Assembly (NCBI GenBank): GCA_905236545.1
Contig: CAJOQO010000285.1
Span: 1-12,383 of the forward strand
DNA from: an uncultured Lachnospiraceae bacterium
GTDB taxonomy: Bacteria; Bacillota; Clostridia; Lachnospirales; Lachnospiraceae
Reading direction: 5' to 3'
Length of the DNA: 12,383 nt
This document shows, piece by piece, positions 1 through 6,953 of the stretch; within the stretch, counting starts at the first letter, position 1, and every line of letters starts with the position of its first letter. The notes beneath the pieces are model-generated. The model saw only the letters and a list, made by a program, of their open reading frames with translations, did not search any database and was not told the origin of the DNA. The position numbers were made by a program, and so were the translations under genes.

Positions 1-135
1 CTGAACCTCGAGCGGGATATACCCATACTCGTTCTGGATGTCGCTGAGGATCATCATCAGCGGCGTCTTCTCGTCCTTGTACCGGGCGCAGATCTCCTTG
101 ATCTGGGCCACAGCGGCGGAGTTTAATCCACCCAT
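1..135 (-). CDS. NuoE/HydC-like [2Fe-2S] redox subunit (5' end only)
   Basis: Only the first 45 codons are inside the window; the gene runs off the left edge. The peptide starts MGGLNSAAVAQIKEICARY and continues to NEYGYIPLEVQ. The Q-x-E-Y-GYIP segment after a short helical lead is typical of the N-terminus of the thioredoxin-like [2Fe-2S] subunit family (NuoE of complex I, HydC/HndA of NAD-linked iron hydrogenases). The four cluster-binding cysteines would lie outside the window, so cofactor binding cannot be verified. The ATG at 135 is preceded by a perfect AAGGAGGT (plus 142-149). In anaerobic Firmicutes this subunit usually begins an operon with a NuoF-like flavoprotein and often a [FeFe]-hydrogenase, which would use NADH and ferredoxin. 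Which complex this is cannot be told here. Confidence 0.75.
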   Translation of the reverse strand, partial: MGGLNSAAVAQIKEICARYKDEKTPLMMILSDIQNEYGYIPLEVQ

Positions 136-160
136 AGTTAGACCTCCTTTGGTTGAGATA

Positions 161-190
161 TTGATAGAAACGTGCAAAAATGCTTATCAA
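161..190 (-). promoter_or_regulatory. Candidate promoter with inverted repeat, NuoE/HydC-like gene
   Basis: On the minus strand TTGATA (190-185) and TATCAA (166-161) are separated by 18 bases. They match sigma-A -35 and -10 boxes at 5/6 and 4/6 positions and would start transcription about 20 bases before the ATG at 135. The two boxes are exact inverted complements of each other, so the promoter is also a 6-bp-arm inverted repeat with a short inner GCA/TGC symmetry. This could be an operator or simply a by-product of promoter consensus. The surrounding stretch (about 136-270) is clearly more AT-rich than the rest of the window. Confidence 0.45.
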
Positions 191-300
191 AAAAATAACA
201 TTTGCAATACTTAGTTTTTACCATAAAAATGGACTCTTTGGAATACCTTTTCCCAAAATTGACGAAATAACGGAAGAGGCAACGCAGAGGGTCGGTCATA

Positions 301-1050
301 TCACTGATATTCCGCGACGCTGATCCAGCGGGTGAGAAGCTCCTTCTCATCCGCCTTATGCTTCGCAAGCTGGGCGGCCGCCACGATCGGCATCCATTTC
401 TGCACATACTGGATGGCCATATCAGCCTTCTCACAGAAGATATGCAGATACTGATCCGCCCATTCCCGGCCCTCCAGGCAGAAGCGGAGATAGGTGATCG
501 CCGCGTCGGCGCCTGCGTTGCCGGAGGTCGCGTGCGCCCAGTCGATCACGCAGTAGCTGCCGTCTTCGCGGATGATGACATTCGAAGGGACAAAATCGCC
601 GTGGCACAGCTTGGAATGCCGTTTCATGCCATGCAGACGCTGCCGCAGCTCATAGCGGGTGGAAGCGCTTACTTCGGTCAGGCTATTGATCACCTGGTCC
701 ATCTTGGTGATGGTGTTGCGAAGCTGCGGGACGCGGTAGCTGCCAACCTCCAGCTGGATCTCCACCAGCTTCTCCAGATACTCCTCCACATTGCCGGGAT
801 GTTCCTGGATCAGCTGCTCCAGGGTCTCTCCTTCCACATATTCGATCGAGAGCGCCCACCCGCCGCCGGAGGGCGCGACCGACAGGATCTTCGGGATCGA
901 CAGGCCGCAGGCCTCAACACAGGCGTGGATATACGCCTCGTTGAACGCATTTTCCTTCGGGTGGGAGGGGATGTACTCTTTGACGATCACATTCCCCTCG
1001 CGGAAGACGGTTTTGTTCGACGTTTCTTCAAGGATGATTCTCTCAGCCAT
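301..1050 (-). CDS. APH/choline-kinase-fold phosphotransferase
   Basis: A 249-residue protein of the aminoglycoside phosphotransferase (APH) superfamily, which are small-molecule kinases with a protein-kinase-like fold. The catalytic loop LCHGDFVPSN (H150, G151, D152, N157) matches the Brenner-type HGDxxxxN motif. It is followed by CVIDWAHA (D170), the metal-binding equivalent of DFG. The N-terminal lobe has the VIVKEY strand with a candidate ATP-contacting lysine, K24. The ATG at 1050 is chosen because a GAGGAGG lies just upstream; the open frame extends further but would run into adhE. Only 14 bases separate the adhE stop from this start, and the ribosome binding site abuts the adhE stop codon, so the genes are probably co-transcribed and coupled. 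The substrate is unknown. Many chromosomal members phosphorylate choline, sugars or amines, so a resistance function should not be assumed. Confidence 0.8.
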   Translation of the reverse strand: MAERIILEETSNKTVFREGNVIVKEYIPSHPKENAFNEAYIHACVEACGLSIPKILSVAPSGGGWALSIEYVEGETLEQLIQEHPGNVEEYLEKLVEIQLEVGSYRVPQLRNTITKMDQVINSLTEVSASTRYELRQRLHGMKRHSKLCHGDFVPSNVIIREDGSYCVIDWAHATSGNAGADAAITYLRFCLEGREWADQYLHIFCEKADMAIQYVQKWMPIVAAAQLAKHKADEKELLTRWISVAEYQ

Positions 1051-1064
1051 GTTTTTCTCCCTCC

Positions 1065-3710
1065 TCAGATCTTGCCGGCTTCTCTGGTGTCTTTTCCGTA
1101 GTAAGCCAGCAGGTACAGCTGCCGGATCTCGCTCATCAGAGGATATCTCGGGTTGGCGCCTGTGCACTGATCGTTAAATGCATTTTCCGTCATCTCGTCC
1201 AGCGTCGCGAGGAAGTCTTCCTCTTTGACGCCCCACTCCTGGATCGAGGCAGGGATGCCGATCTTCTTCTTCAGGTCCTCGAGCTTTTCGATCAGCCTGT
1301 CAAAGACTTCCTCATCTGACTTGCCGCTCACGCCGTTGTAGCGCGCGACTTCGCAGTAGCGCTCGAGCGCGTGCGGGTACTGGTACTGCGGGAACGTGCC
1401 CATCTTTACCGGTACGGGGTTCGCGTTATAGCGCATGACATAGGTCAGGAGCAGCGCGTTGGCGACTCCGTGCGGAATGTGGTGGTAGGCACCCAGCTTA
1501 TGGGCCATGCTGTGATTCACGCCGAGGAAGGCATTGGCGAATGCCTCTCCGGCCAGAGTGGCGGCCAGGGCCATATGCTCACGCGCAATGGGATCCTTCG
1601 CCCCGTTTTCATAGGCGGAGGGCAGATAATCGAATACCAGCTTTGTCGCCTTCAGGGCGATGCCGTCCGTCATATCCGTCGCCATCACGGAGACATACGC
1701 CTCAAGGGCGTGCGTCATGACGTCGATCCCGGACGCGCTGGTCAGGCCTTTCGGCTGGTTCATCATATTGTCGGCGTCGACGATCGCCATATCCGGCATC
1801 AGCTCATAGTCCGCCAGCGGCCATTTTGTGCCGGTTTCAGCGTCTGTGATGATGGCAAAGGGCGTCACCTCGGAACCGGTTCCCGCGGAAGTCGGGATCG
1901 CGACAAAGTAAGCTTTTTTGCCCATCTCCGGATAGACATAGATTCTCTTGCGGATGTCCATGAAGTCCATGGCCATGTCTTCGAAGTTGACATCCGGGTG
2001 CTCGTACATCACCCACATGATCTTGCCGGCGTCCATCGGAGAGCCTCCGCCGAGCGCGATGATCACATCCGGCTCGAAGGACACCATCTGCTTCAGGCCT
2101 TCCTTCGCGCACTGAAGCGTCGGATCCGGCGTGACATCGTAGAAGCAGGTATGCTGGATCCCCATCTGGTCGAGCTTTTCCTCGATCGGTTTCACATAGC
2201 CGTTCTTGTAGAGGAACGAATCCGTGACGATGAAGCACCTCTTTTTATGCATGACCGTACCGAGCTCGTCGAGCGCGACAGGCATACAGCCTCTCTTGAA
2301 ATAAACCTTTTCCGGAACGCGCAGCCACAGCATATTTTCTCTCCTCTCAACTACTGTCTTTATATTCAGAAGGTCCATCACGCCCACATTGTGGGAGATG
2401 GAGTTGCCGCCCCAGGAGCCGCAGCCGAGGGTGAGAGAGGGCGTCAGCTTAAAGTTATAAAGATCGCCGATGCCGCCGTGGGAGGAAGGCATGTTGATCA
2501 CGATGCGGCAGGTTTTCATGCGCTCCGCGTGGGCAAGGATCTTTTCTTTTTCGGCCGGGTCGATAAACAGGGACGCCGTGTGTCCCGGTCCGCCGTCCAT
2601 GACGAGGCTTTCCGCGATATCGAGTGCCTTCTCAAAGGTATCAGCCCTGTACATGGCCAGTACCGGGGAGAGCTTTTCATGGGCAAAGGGCTCGGAGATC
2701 TTCGTGCTGGTCACCTCACCGATCAGCACCTTGGTGCGCTCCGGAACCTCCACACCTGCCATCCGGGCGATATCCGCGGCTTTCTGCCCGACGATCCTTG
2801 CATTGAGCGAACCGTTGATGAGGATGGTTCTGCCGACCTTCCGGGTTTCCTTTTCACTCAGGAAATAGCAGCCGCGCGCTTCGAATTCCTTCTTTGCCTC
2901 ATCATAGACATCCGAAAGTACAGTGACGGACTGCTCCGATGCGCAGATCATACCGTTGTCAAATGTTTTCGAATGGATGATGGAGTTGACGGCCATGCGT
3001 ACATCGGCGCTGCTGTCAATGATCGCGGGTACGTTTCCGGCGCCGACGCCGAGCGCGGGCTTGCCGGAGGAGTAGGCGGCGTGGACCATGCCGGGGCCGC
3101 CGGTTGCCAGGATACAGTCGCTGTCCCGCATCACGAGGTTGGTCATGTCAAGAGACGGCTCGTCGATCCAGCCGATGATGTCCCTGGGCGCGCCTGCCTT
3201 TACGGCTGCTTCGTAGACGATCCGGGCCGCTTCGATCGTAGAGGCCTTTGCTCTCGGGTGCGGGCTGAGGATGATCGCGTTTCTCGTCTTCAGGCAGATC
3301 AGCGTCTTGAAGATCGCCGTGGAGGTGGGATTCGTCGTGGGAATGACCGCTGCGATCAGGCCGATCGGCTCTGCGAGCTTCCGGACGCCGGCGACCGGAT
3401 CCTCGTCGATCACGCCGCATGTTTTCGTGCTGCGGTACGCGTTGTAGATGTACTCGGCAGCAAAATGATTCTTGATCACCTTGTCTTCCACAACGCCCAT
3501 GCCGGTTTCTTCCACCGCCATCTTCGCGAGTGGAATCCTCGCTTTGTTGGCTGCCATTGCCGCTTCGTAGAAGATGCGGTCAACCTGCTCCTGGGAGTAT
3601 TCGGCGAAGACGGCCTGCGCTTTGCGCATGACGGCAAGCTTTTTTTCGAGTTCCTTTACGGTTGTTACTTTGGCAGGAGACGCGCTCCTGCCCGCGGTAT
3701 CATTTTTCAT
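1065..3710 (-). CDS. adhE: Bifunctional acetaldehyde-CoA/alcohol dehydrogenase AdhE
   Basis: An 881-residue cytoplasmic enzyme that reduces acetyl-CoA to acetaldehyde and then to ethanol, consuming two NADH. The N-terminal CoA-acylating aldehyde dehydrogenase domain (about 20-450) contains the nucleophile in DNGMICASEQS (C256). The C-terminal iron-dependent alcohol dehydrogenase domain (about 460-870) has the NAD-binding GGGSPMD (554-560). It also has the four metal ligands expected for the family: D663 and H667 in IDVMTHALEAY, H733 in NHSMAHKLG and H747 in IPHG. Length is normal for AdhE and both halves look intact. The ATG at 3710 is preferred over a GTG at 3722, because AAAGGTGG, the likely ribosome binding site, overlaps that GTG and lies 7 bases before the ATG. 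It is followed by the phosphotransferase gene 14 bases downstream. Confidence 0.96.
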   Translation of the reverse strand: MKNDTAGRSASPAKVTTVKELEKKLAVMRKAQAVFAEYSQEQVDRIFYEAAMAANKARIPLAKMAVEETGMGVVEDKVIKNHFAAEYIYNAYRSTKTCGVIDEDPVAGVRKLAEPIGLIAAVIPTTNPTSTAIFKTLICLKTRNAIILSPHPRAKASTIEAARIVYEAAVKAGAPRDIIGWIDEPSLDMTNLVMRDSDCILATGGPGMVHAAYSSGKPALGVGAGNVPAIIDSSADVRMAVNSIIHSKTFDNGMICASEQSVTVLSDVYDEAKKEFEARGCYFLSEKETRKVGRTILINGSLNARIVGQKAADIARMAGVEVPERTKVLIGEVTSTKISEPFAHEKLSPVLAMYRADTFEKALDIAESLVMDGGPGHTASLFIDPAEKEKILAHAERMKTCRIVINMPSSHGGIGDLYNFKLTPSLTLGCGSWGGNSISHNVGVMDLLNIKTVVERRENMLWLRVPEKVYFKRGCMPVALDELGTVMHKKRCFIVTDSFLYKNGYVKPIEEKLDQMGIQHTCFYDVTPDPTLQCAKEGLKQMVSFEPDVIIALGGGSPMDAGKIMWVMYEHPDVNFEDMAMDFMDIRKRIYVYPEMGKKAYFVAIPTSAGTGSEVTPFAIITDAETGTKWPLADYELMPDMAIVDADNMMNQPKGLTSASGIDVMTHALEAYVSVMATDMTDGIALKATKLVFDYLPSAYENGAKDPIAREHMALAATLAGEAFANAFLGVNHSMAHKLGAYHHIPHGVANALLLTYVMRYNANPVPVKMGTFPQYQYPHALERYCEVARYNGVSGKSDEEVFDRLIEKLEDLKKKIGIPASIQEWGVKEEDFLATLDEMTENAFNDQCTGANPRYPLMSEIRQLYLLAYYGKDTREAGKI

Positions 3711-3743
3711 GGATAAGACCACCTTTTATTATTTCGGATTTCC

Positions 3744-3773
3744 AGTAAATTGTTGCTGTTCACGGGCGTGAAC
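3744..3773 (-). promoter_or_regulatory. Candidate adhE promoter overlapping a 16-bp palindrome
   Basis: Plus 3758-3773 is GTTCACGGGCGTGAAC, a perfect inverted repeat with 7-bp arms and a 2-base centre, 48-63 bases before the adhE ATG. Read on minus, TTCACG (3772-3767), a 17-base gap and TTTACT (3749-3744) give a weak promoter with 4/6 matches in each box, so the palindrome would cover the -35. A regulator bound there could block transcription. The half-site order (GTTCAC outward, GTGAAC inward) is not the usual Rex arrangement, so the regulator is unknown. I saw no terminator-like hairpin with a T-run between the HIT gene and adhE. Confidence 0.4.
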
Positions 3774-3855
3774 TGAGCTTTGTACTGCCGCTTACAGGTA
3801 TCCCATATCAATGAGACAGGTTAGCGGGGACATCGGCAACCGGGACGCCGGCTGC

Positions 3856-4260
3856 TCAGAACAGGGACAGGATCTCATCCCTGTCCTGGTCGGTCAGCTT
3901 GCCCGGTTTCCACGCGATTCCGAGCGCGTCATTGTCATAACGCGGAATCAGGTGCATGTGGAAGTGAAAGACTGTCTGTCCCGCGCTTGTGCCGTTGTTC
4001 TGGAGAAGATTCAGGCCGGAGGCGTGGAGTCCCTCCCTGAGCTTTGCGGCGACCTTCTTCGCGACGCCTGCCGCGCGTCCGAGGACGTCTTCCGGGATCT
4101 CGAACAGGTTGGCGTAGTGTTCCTTCGGAAGCACGAGCGCGTGCCCCTTCGCCGCCGGGTTCAGGTCGAGGATGACACGGAATTCGTCGTCCTCGTAAAG
4201 GGTTGCGGAGGGAATCTCTCCGCTTGCGATTTTGCAGAAGATGCAGTTGCAGTCTTTCAT
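3856..4260 (-). CDS. HIT-family nucleotide-binding hydrolase
   Basis: A 134-residue histidine-triad protein. The signature QTVFHFHMHLIPR contains the triad H99-F-H101-M-H103; in the family the middle histidine (H101) attacks the nucleotide alpha-phosphate. The N-terminal CIFCK (C6, C9) is the half zinc site common in bacterial Hint-type members. The N88/N89 pair and the S92-G94-Q95 segment fit the conserved substrate pocket. Such proteins hydrolyse adenosine phosphoramidates or dinucleoside polyphosphates in the cytoplasm; the physiological substrate here is unknown. Length is typical. The start is supported by AAGGAGG seven bases upstream. It follows the rhomboid gene in the same direction, separated by about 180 bases of tandem repeats. 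Confidence 0.92.
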   Translation of the reverse strand: MKDCNCIFCKIASGEIPSATLYEDDEFRVILDLNPAAKGHALVLPKEHYANLFEIPEDVLGRAAGVAKKVAAKLREGLHASGLNLLQNNGTSAGQTVFHFHMHLIPRYDNDALGIAWKPGKLTDQDRDEILSLF

Positions 4261-4271
4261 GGTTTTTCCTC

Positions 4272-4454
4272 CTTGTTTCGTTGCTTTCCCGGGGGTGAGT
4301 CTCTTTGTTGTTTCGCTGCATTGCCGGGGGGTGAGTTTCTTTGTTGTTTTGCTGCATTTCCGGGGTGAGCTTCTTTGTTGTTTCGTTGCTTTCCCGGGGG
4401 TGAGCCTCTTTGTTGCTTCGCTGCATTGCCGGGGCGGGGGTTATGCTTCGCTGC
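4272..4454. repeat. Intergenic array of imperfect ~35-bp tandem repeats
   Basis: Five head-to-tail units start at 4272, 4307, 4343, 4377 and 4412, with lengths 35, 36, 34, 35 and about 30. A typical unit is GTTGTTTCGCTGC followed by ATTGCCGGGG and TGAGTTTCTTT. Two subtypes occur: units 1 and 4 differ at only 2 of 35 positions (TTGCTTTCCCGGGGG core), and units 2, 3 and 5 share GCTGCATT(G/T)CCGGGG. A sixth vestige (TATGCTTCGCTGC) starts at 4442 and overlaps the last codons of the rhomboid gene. Unit lengths are not multiples of three and vary, so the array is not a conserved coding repeat. There are no unique spacers, which rules out CRISPR. It sits in the presumed mRNA between rhomboid stop and HIT ribosome binding site. 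Confidence 0.85.
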
Positions 4455-5070
4455 TCCGGTGATTCCGGTGCGGCCGGTACAGTGCGACTGCAAGCAGAAA
4501 GCCTGTGGCCATGCCGCCCATGTGGGCGCTCTGGTCGACGCCCCGGTCAACGATGCCCTGCATGATCATCAGAACAGCCATCAGGCCCAGCCTGCGCATT
4601 CCGTCGCGGCCGAAGCTTCTCCGGTTCCGGAGCGCGATGTAGAAAAATGCTCCTGCCACGGCGAAGATTGCGCCGGATGCTCCGGCGGAAACCTTGACCT
4701 GGCTGCTTTGGATGCTCATCAGGAAGGAGAGCGCATTGCCGCCGAGCCCGCCAAGCAGGTAGACGGCGAGAAAGCGTACCGGACCCAGGATGCTTTCCAG
4801 TATATCGCCCAGAAAGAACAGGCTGAACATGTTGTAGGCGAGATGTTCGAATCCGAAGTGAAGGAACATCGCGCTGAAGAGCCGGTAATACTGTCCGTCC
4901 CGGACATATGGCGTATACATCGCTCCGTGGCTGACCATAAACCGGGAGTCGGTCGTGTCTCCCGCTATTTCGAGCACAGCGAAGATAACGATGTTGAGCA
5001 GAACCATGACCAGGGTGGCTTTTTGCCTGCTCTTCATGAAGTCTGTGAAGCTGGTGTTTGTTTCCTGCAT
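4441..5070 (-). CDS. Rhomboid-family intramembrane serine protease
   Basis: A 209-residue polytopic membrane protein with a six-helix rhomboid core. The family motifs are present in order: HFGFEHLAYN (H71, H76, N80) in the second core helix, SAGASGAIFAV with the catalytic serine S132 in GASG, and QSAHMGGMATGF with the catalytic histidine H183 and its GxxxG-type packing. It should therefore be an active protease cutting transmembrane substrates within the cell membrane. The N-terminus has a short polar segment before helix 1 (about 18-36), and the C-terminus is basic (RPHRNHRSSEA). The ATG at 5070 has only a weak AGG-type ribosome binding site. It lies 15 bases after the stop of the exported-protein gene, so translation may depend on that gene. 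The substrate is unknown. Confidence 0.93.
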   Translation of the reverse strand: MQETNTSFTDFMKSRQKATLVMVLLNIVIFAVLEIAGDTTDSRFMVSHGAMYTPYVRDGQYYRLFSAMFLHFGFEHLAYNMFSLFFLGDILESILGPVRFLAVYLLGGLGGNALSFLMSIQSSQVKVSAGASGAIFAVAGAFFYIALRNRRSFGRDGMRRLGLMAVLMIMQGIVDRGVDQSAHMGGMATGFLLAVALYRPHRNHRSSEA

Positions 5071-5085
5071 GCGGGCTGTACCTGT

Positions 5086-6750
5086 TTATGCCGCCGGTCT
5101 GACAAGCCCCGCATATTGCAGGACGTCTTCTTCCGAGGCCTCGACGATGTTGCGATCTTTATCCTTCCGTTCGATCTCGATGTTTACGATCGTGTCGCCT
5201 GCCTGCAGCGCGCAGCTGGTTCCGCCCAGCCGGAAGGTGTTGTATACGTATCCTTTGGAGCCGTAATACACCGGCGTTCCGTCGGGAAGGGAAGTCTGAA
5301 GGACGTCCGTCCGCTCCACATCCGAGTAATCCGCGTTGGTTTCCAGATAGGAGACATCCAGATCCCCTTCGACGGTCAGTTCCGGCGTTTCCTGGGTAAA
5401 CAGAGAATAGCTGACCGTTGTGGAATAGTCCTCATCTGCGAAGACGATATAATCGCCCGTCCCATAGGAGAGTGTCATCCCGTCCGGAACATTGACATCC
5501 GCCTGCCGGACATTGCCCTGGAAGTCCGTATAGGTGATCCGGTAGGAACCGTCGGGATTCAGGACAGCCCCGTCTTCCGGGAGAGCGGAATCACCGGCAT
5601 CGCCGGAGCTTCCGGCCGTATCAGAGAGACTGACGGTACCGGCAGAACCGGAGGCGCTGCCGCTGTTCTCTCCGGATTCGGTTTCGCCGCCGGTCAGGAG
5701 GCTTCCGATCAGATCATCCGGATCCGCGGGCAGACTGTTCTGCGTACTTCCGGCACTGCCGGCACCCGACGCGTCCAGCGCTTCCTGAGGAACAGCGATT
5801 GTAACCGGCTCATCGCAGAGGAAGCTGCAGTCGATGCGGAGTGTGTTCACCTTCAGGTCCGCAGTCATGTCTGCGGCGCCCCCCGTCATGGAGCTGACCA
5901 GAAGATTCTGCACGGAAGAGAAGTCGCTTTCTCCAAAATCGACGGTGCCGTCAACGGGCAGATACGTCCGGGCGTCGATCGCAGACGACATCTTCATCCT
6001 GATCCCGCCCAAAGCATCCTTCAGGCTCTGCGCGGAGGCTTCCTCCGGCATCTGGCCGGAAGCTGCCATGACATCGGCTGCCATCCGGTACAGATCCTCC
6101 CCGGACAGTTCGGATGTAATCTGATAGCATTCCTTCCCGTTTACCGTCACGCTTTCCGGCGAGAGCTTTGCCAGATCAGTGAACTGTTCCTGATATTTTT
6201 CGACGATGGAGGCTGCTGCGGACGGATCCACGGAGACCGTAGTCTGAGAGAGGCTGTTCAGTGCGGTGGTGTCGCCGGAAAATGCGCTGCGCAGCGTCTG
6301 TTTGACCTGCGACAGGCTCTGCGCGTCAACCTCTTCCTGCATCCACTGCTTTGCTCCCTCGTTGATGGAATTCATGGAATACACCGTCGCGGTGCCGTCT
6401 TCGTTCTCCATCAGATACGTGCTGAACATTCCGCCCATTCCCTGCCCCATGGCTTCGTAGGAATAATTGAGGTCCATCTGCAGCTGAAGCGGTTCCATGT
6501 TAAGATTCAGCGTAATATCCGATGCGGCGTTGAGGGGCACATTCATGGATGCGCCGTTTTCCACATTCTGCTGAACGGAGAGTTCGGCATCGGCAACAGC
6601 GTTAACTGTTACGCTGACGGACTCTGCCTGCGAAAGAGCGGACTTTGTTTTCTCCTGAAGCTCCTGCAGGGTCATCGTGGAATCAAACCCCGACAGCAGC
6701 ATGATGGCGGCAGCTCCTGCAGCAGCCGCTGCGGTAAATGATCTTTTCAT
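5086..6750 (-). CDS. Exported two-domain protein of unknown function
   Basis: A 554-residue protein with a signal-peptide-like N-terminus (MKRSF, then an alanine-rich core ending LLSGF at residues 18-22). I do not recognise a definite function. The first domain (about 25-325) has alternating amphipathic strands and the pattern of LppX/LolA-like lipoproteins found in Firmicutes (DUF6612-like); this is inference from texture. A Ser/Gly/Asp-rich low-complexity linker spans about 330-395. A second beta-rich domain (about 395-550) contains YRITYTDFQGNVRQADV and ends in VRPAA. The expected lipobox cysteine is replaced by F22. The ATG at 6750 is preceded by GAGGAGG. It starts a probable operon with the rhomboid (15-base gap) and HIT genes; as an exported protein it is a possible rhomboid partner. 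Confidence 0.8.
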   Translation of the reverse strand: MKRSFTAAAAAGAAAIMLLSGFDSTMTLQELQEKTKSALSQAESVSVTVNAVADAELSVQQNVENGASMNVPLNAASDITLNLNMEPLQLQMDLNYSYEAMGQGMGGMFSTYLMENEDGTATVYSMNSINEGAKQWMQEEVDAQSLSQVKQTLRSAFSGDTTALNSLSQTTVSVDPSAAASIVEKYQEQFTDLAKLSPESVTVNGKECYQITSELSGEDLYRMAADVMAASGQMPEEASAQSLKDALGGIRMKMSSAIDARTYLPVDGTVDFGESDFSSVQNLLVSSMTGGAADMTADLKVNTLRIDCSFLCDEPVTIAVPQEALDASGAGSAGSTQNSLPADPDDLIGSLLTGGETESGENSGSASGSAGTVSLSDTAGSSGDAGDSALPEDGAVLNPDGSYRITYTDFQGNVRQADVNVPDGMTLSYGTGDYIVFADEDYSTTVSYSLFTQETPELTVEGDLDVSYLETNADYSDVERTDVLQTSLPDGTPVYYGSKGYVYNTFRLGGTSCALQAGDTIVNIEIERKDKDRNIVEASEEDVLQYAGLVRPAA

Positions 6751-6780
6751 CAAGGGAACCTCCTCATCTCGTAGTTTTTG

Positions 6781-6820
6781 CTATCGGCACGCCGTTTTCG
6801 CTGTCGGCACGCCGCTTTCG
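6781..6820. repeat. Two 20-bp tandem copies upstream of the exported-protein gene
   Basis: CTATCGGCACGCCGTTTTCG is followed immediately by CTGTCGGCACGCCGCTTTCG, 18 of 20 bases identical. Each copy contains the small inverted repeat CGGC/GCCG around a 2-base centre, so two symmetric sites lie two helical turns apart on the same face, 31-70 bases before the ATG at 6750. This spacing fits a regulator site, but no clear -35/-10 pair is seen nearby. Confidence 0.6.
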
Positions 6821-6892
6821 CGCCGGTTGTGATATTCCGGAAGCATTGATCCGGCCTTCTGCAGCCGCGTTTTCAGCCCGTACAGGCAGAAA

Positions 6893-6921
6893 AGCTTTGA
6901 GCGCACAGAGCACTCAAAGCT
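6893..6921 (-). terminator. Probable terminator of the aquaporin gene
   Basis: On minus, AGCTTTGAG and CTCAAAGCT form a perfect 9-bp stem with an 11-base loop that can close two further GC pairs. It lies 32 bases past the aquaporin stop and is followed by TTTCTG, so the 3' stem end reads GCTTTTCTG. The T-run is short, which makes this a modest intrinsic terminator. It separates the aquaporin from the exported-protein/rhomboid/HIT unit. Confidence 0.55.
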
Positions 6922-6953
6922 GCGTACGGCCGCACCGTAATGATTCAGGCTGA

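Noticed and set aside
237..257. Terminator after the adhE/phosphotransferase unit
   Set aside because: TTTGGGAA and TTCCAAA pair with one bulge, but the stem is AU-rich and the T-rich run begins several bases later; too weak to call.
301..1050. Aminoglycoside resistance gene
   Set aside because: The APH fold alone is not enough. No similarity to a specific resistance subfamily can be claimed, and the context is fermentative metabolism without mobile elements.
1371..3716. A 781-codon open frame on plus, antisense to adhE
   Set aside because: It is the mirror of a strongly coding adhE gene in GC-rich DNA. The peptide is rich in His, Arg and Asp with no family motif, and the minus strand encodes a complete, motif-verified AdhE.
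3758..3773. Rex operator upstream of adhE
   Set aside because: Rex sites have the order TTGTTAA-N4-TTAACAA or TTGTGA-type; here the half-sites are reversed (GTTCAC...GTGAAC), so the assignment is not supported.
3935..4426. Minus-strand open frame with peptide repeats such as QRNNKETHP through the array
   Set aside because: The repeat period is not a multiple of three, so the peptide repeat changes frame. It also overlaps the HIT gene in another frame, which has a full HIT motif and a good ribosome binding site.
4272..4440. CRISPR array
   Set aside because: Units of 34-36 bp are directly head to tail and imperfect, with no unique spacers between them and no cas genes nearby.
4375..6741. A 788-codon open frame on plus, antisense to the rhomboid and exported-protein genes
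   Set aside because: It has atypical composition and no recognisable domain, and it runs through the tandem repeats and across two well-supported minus-strand genes.
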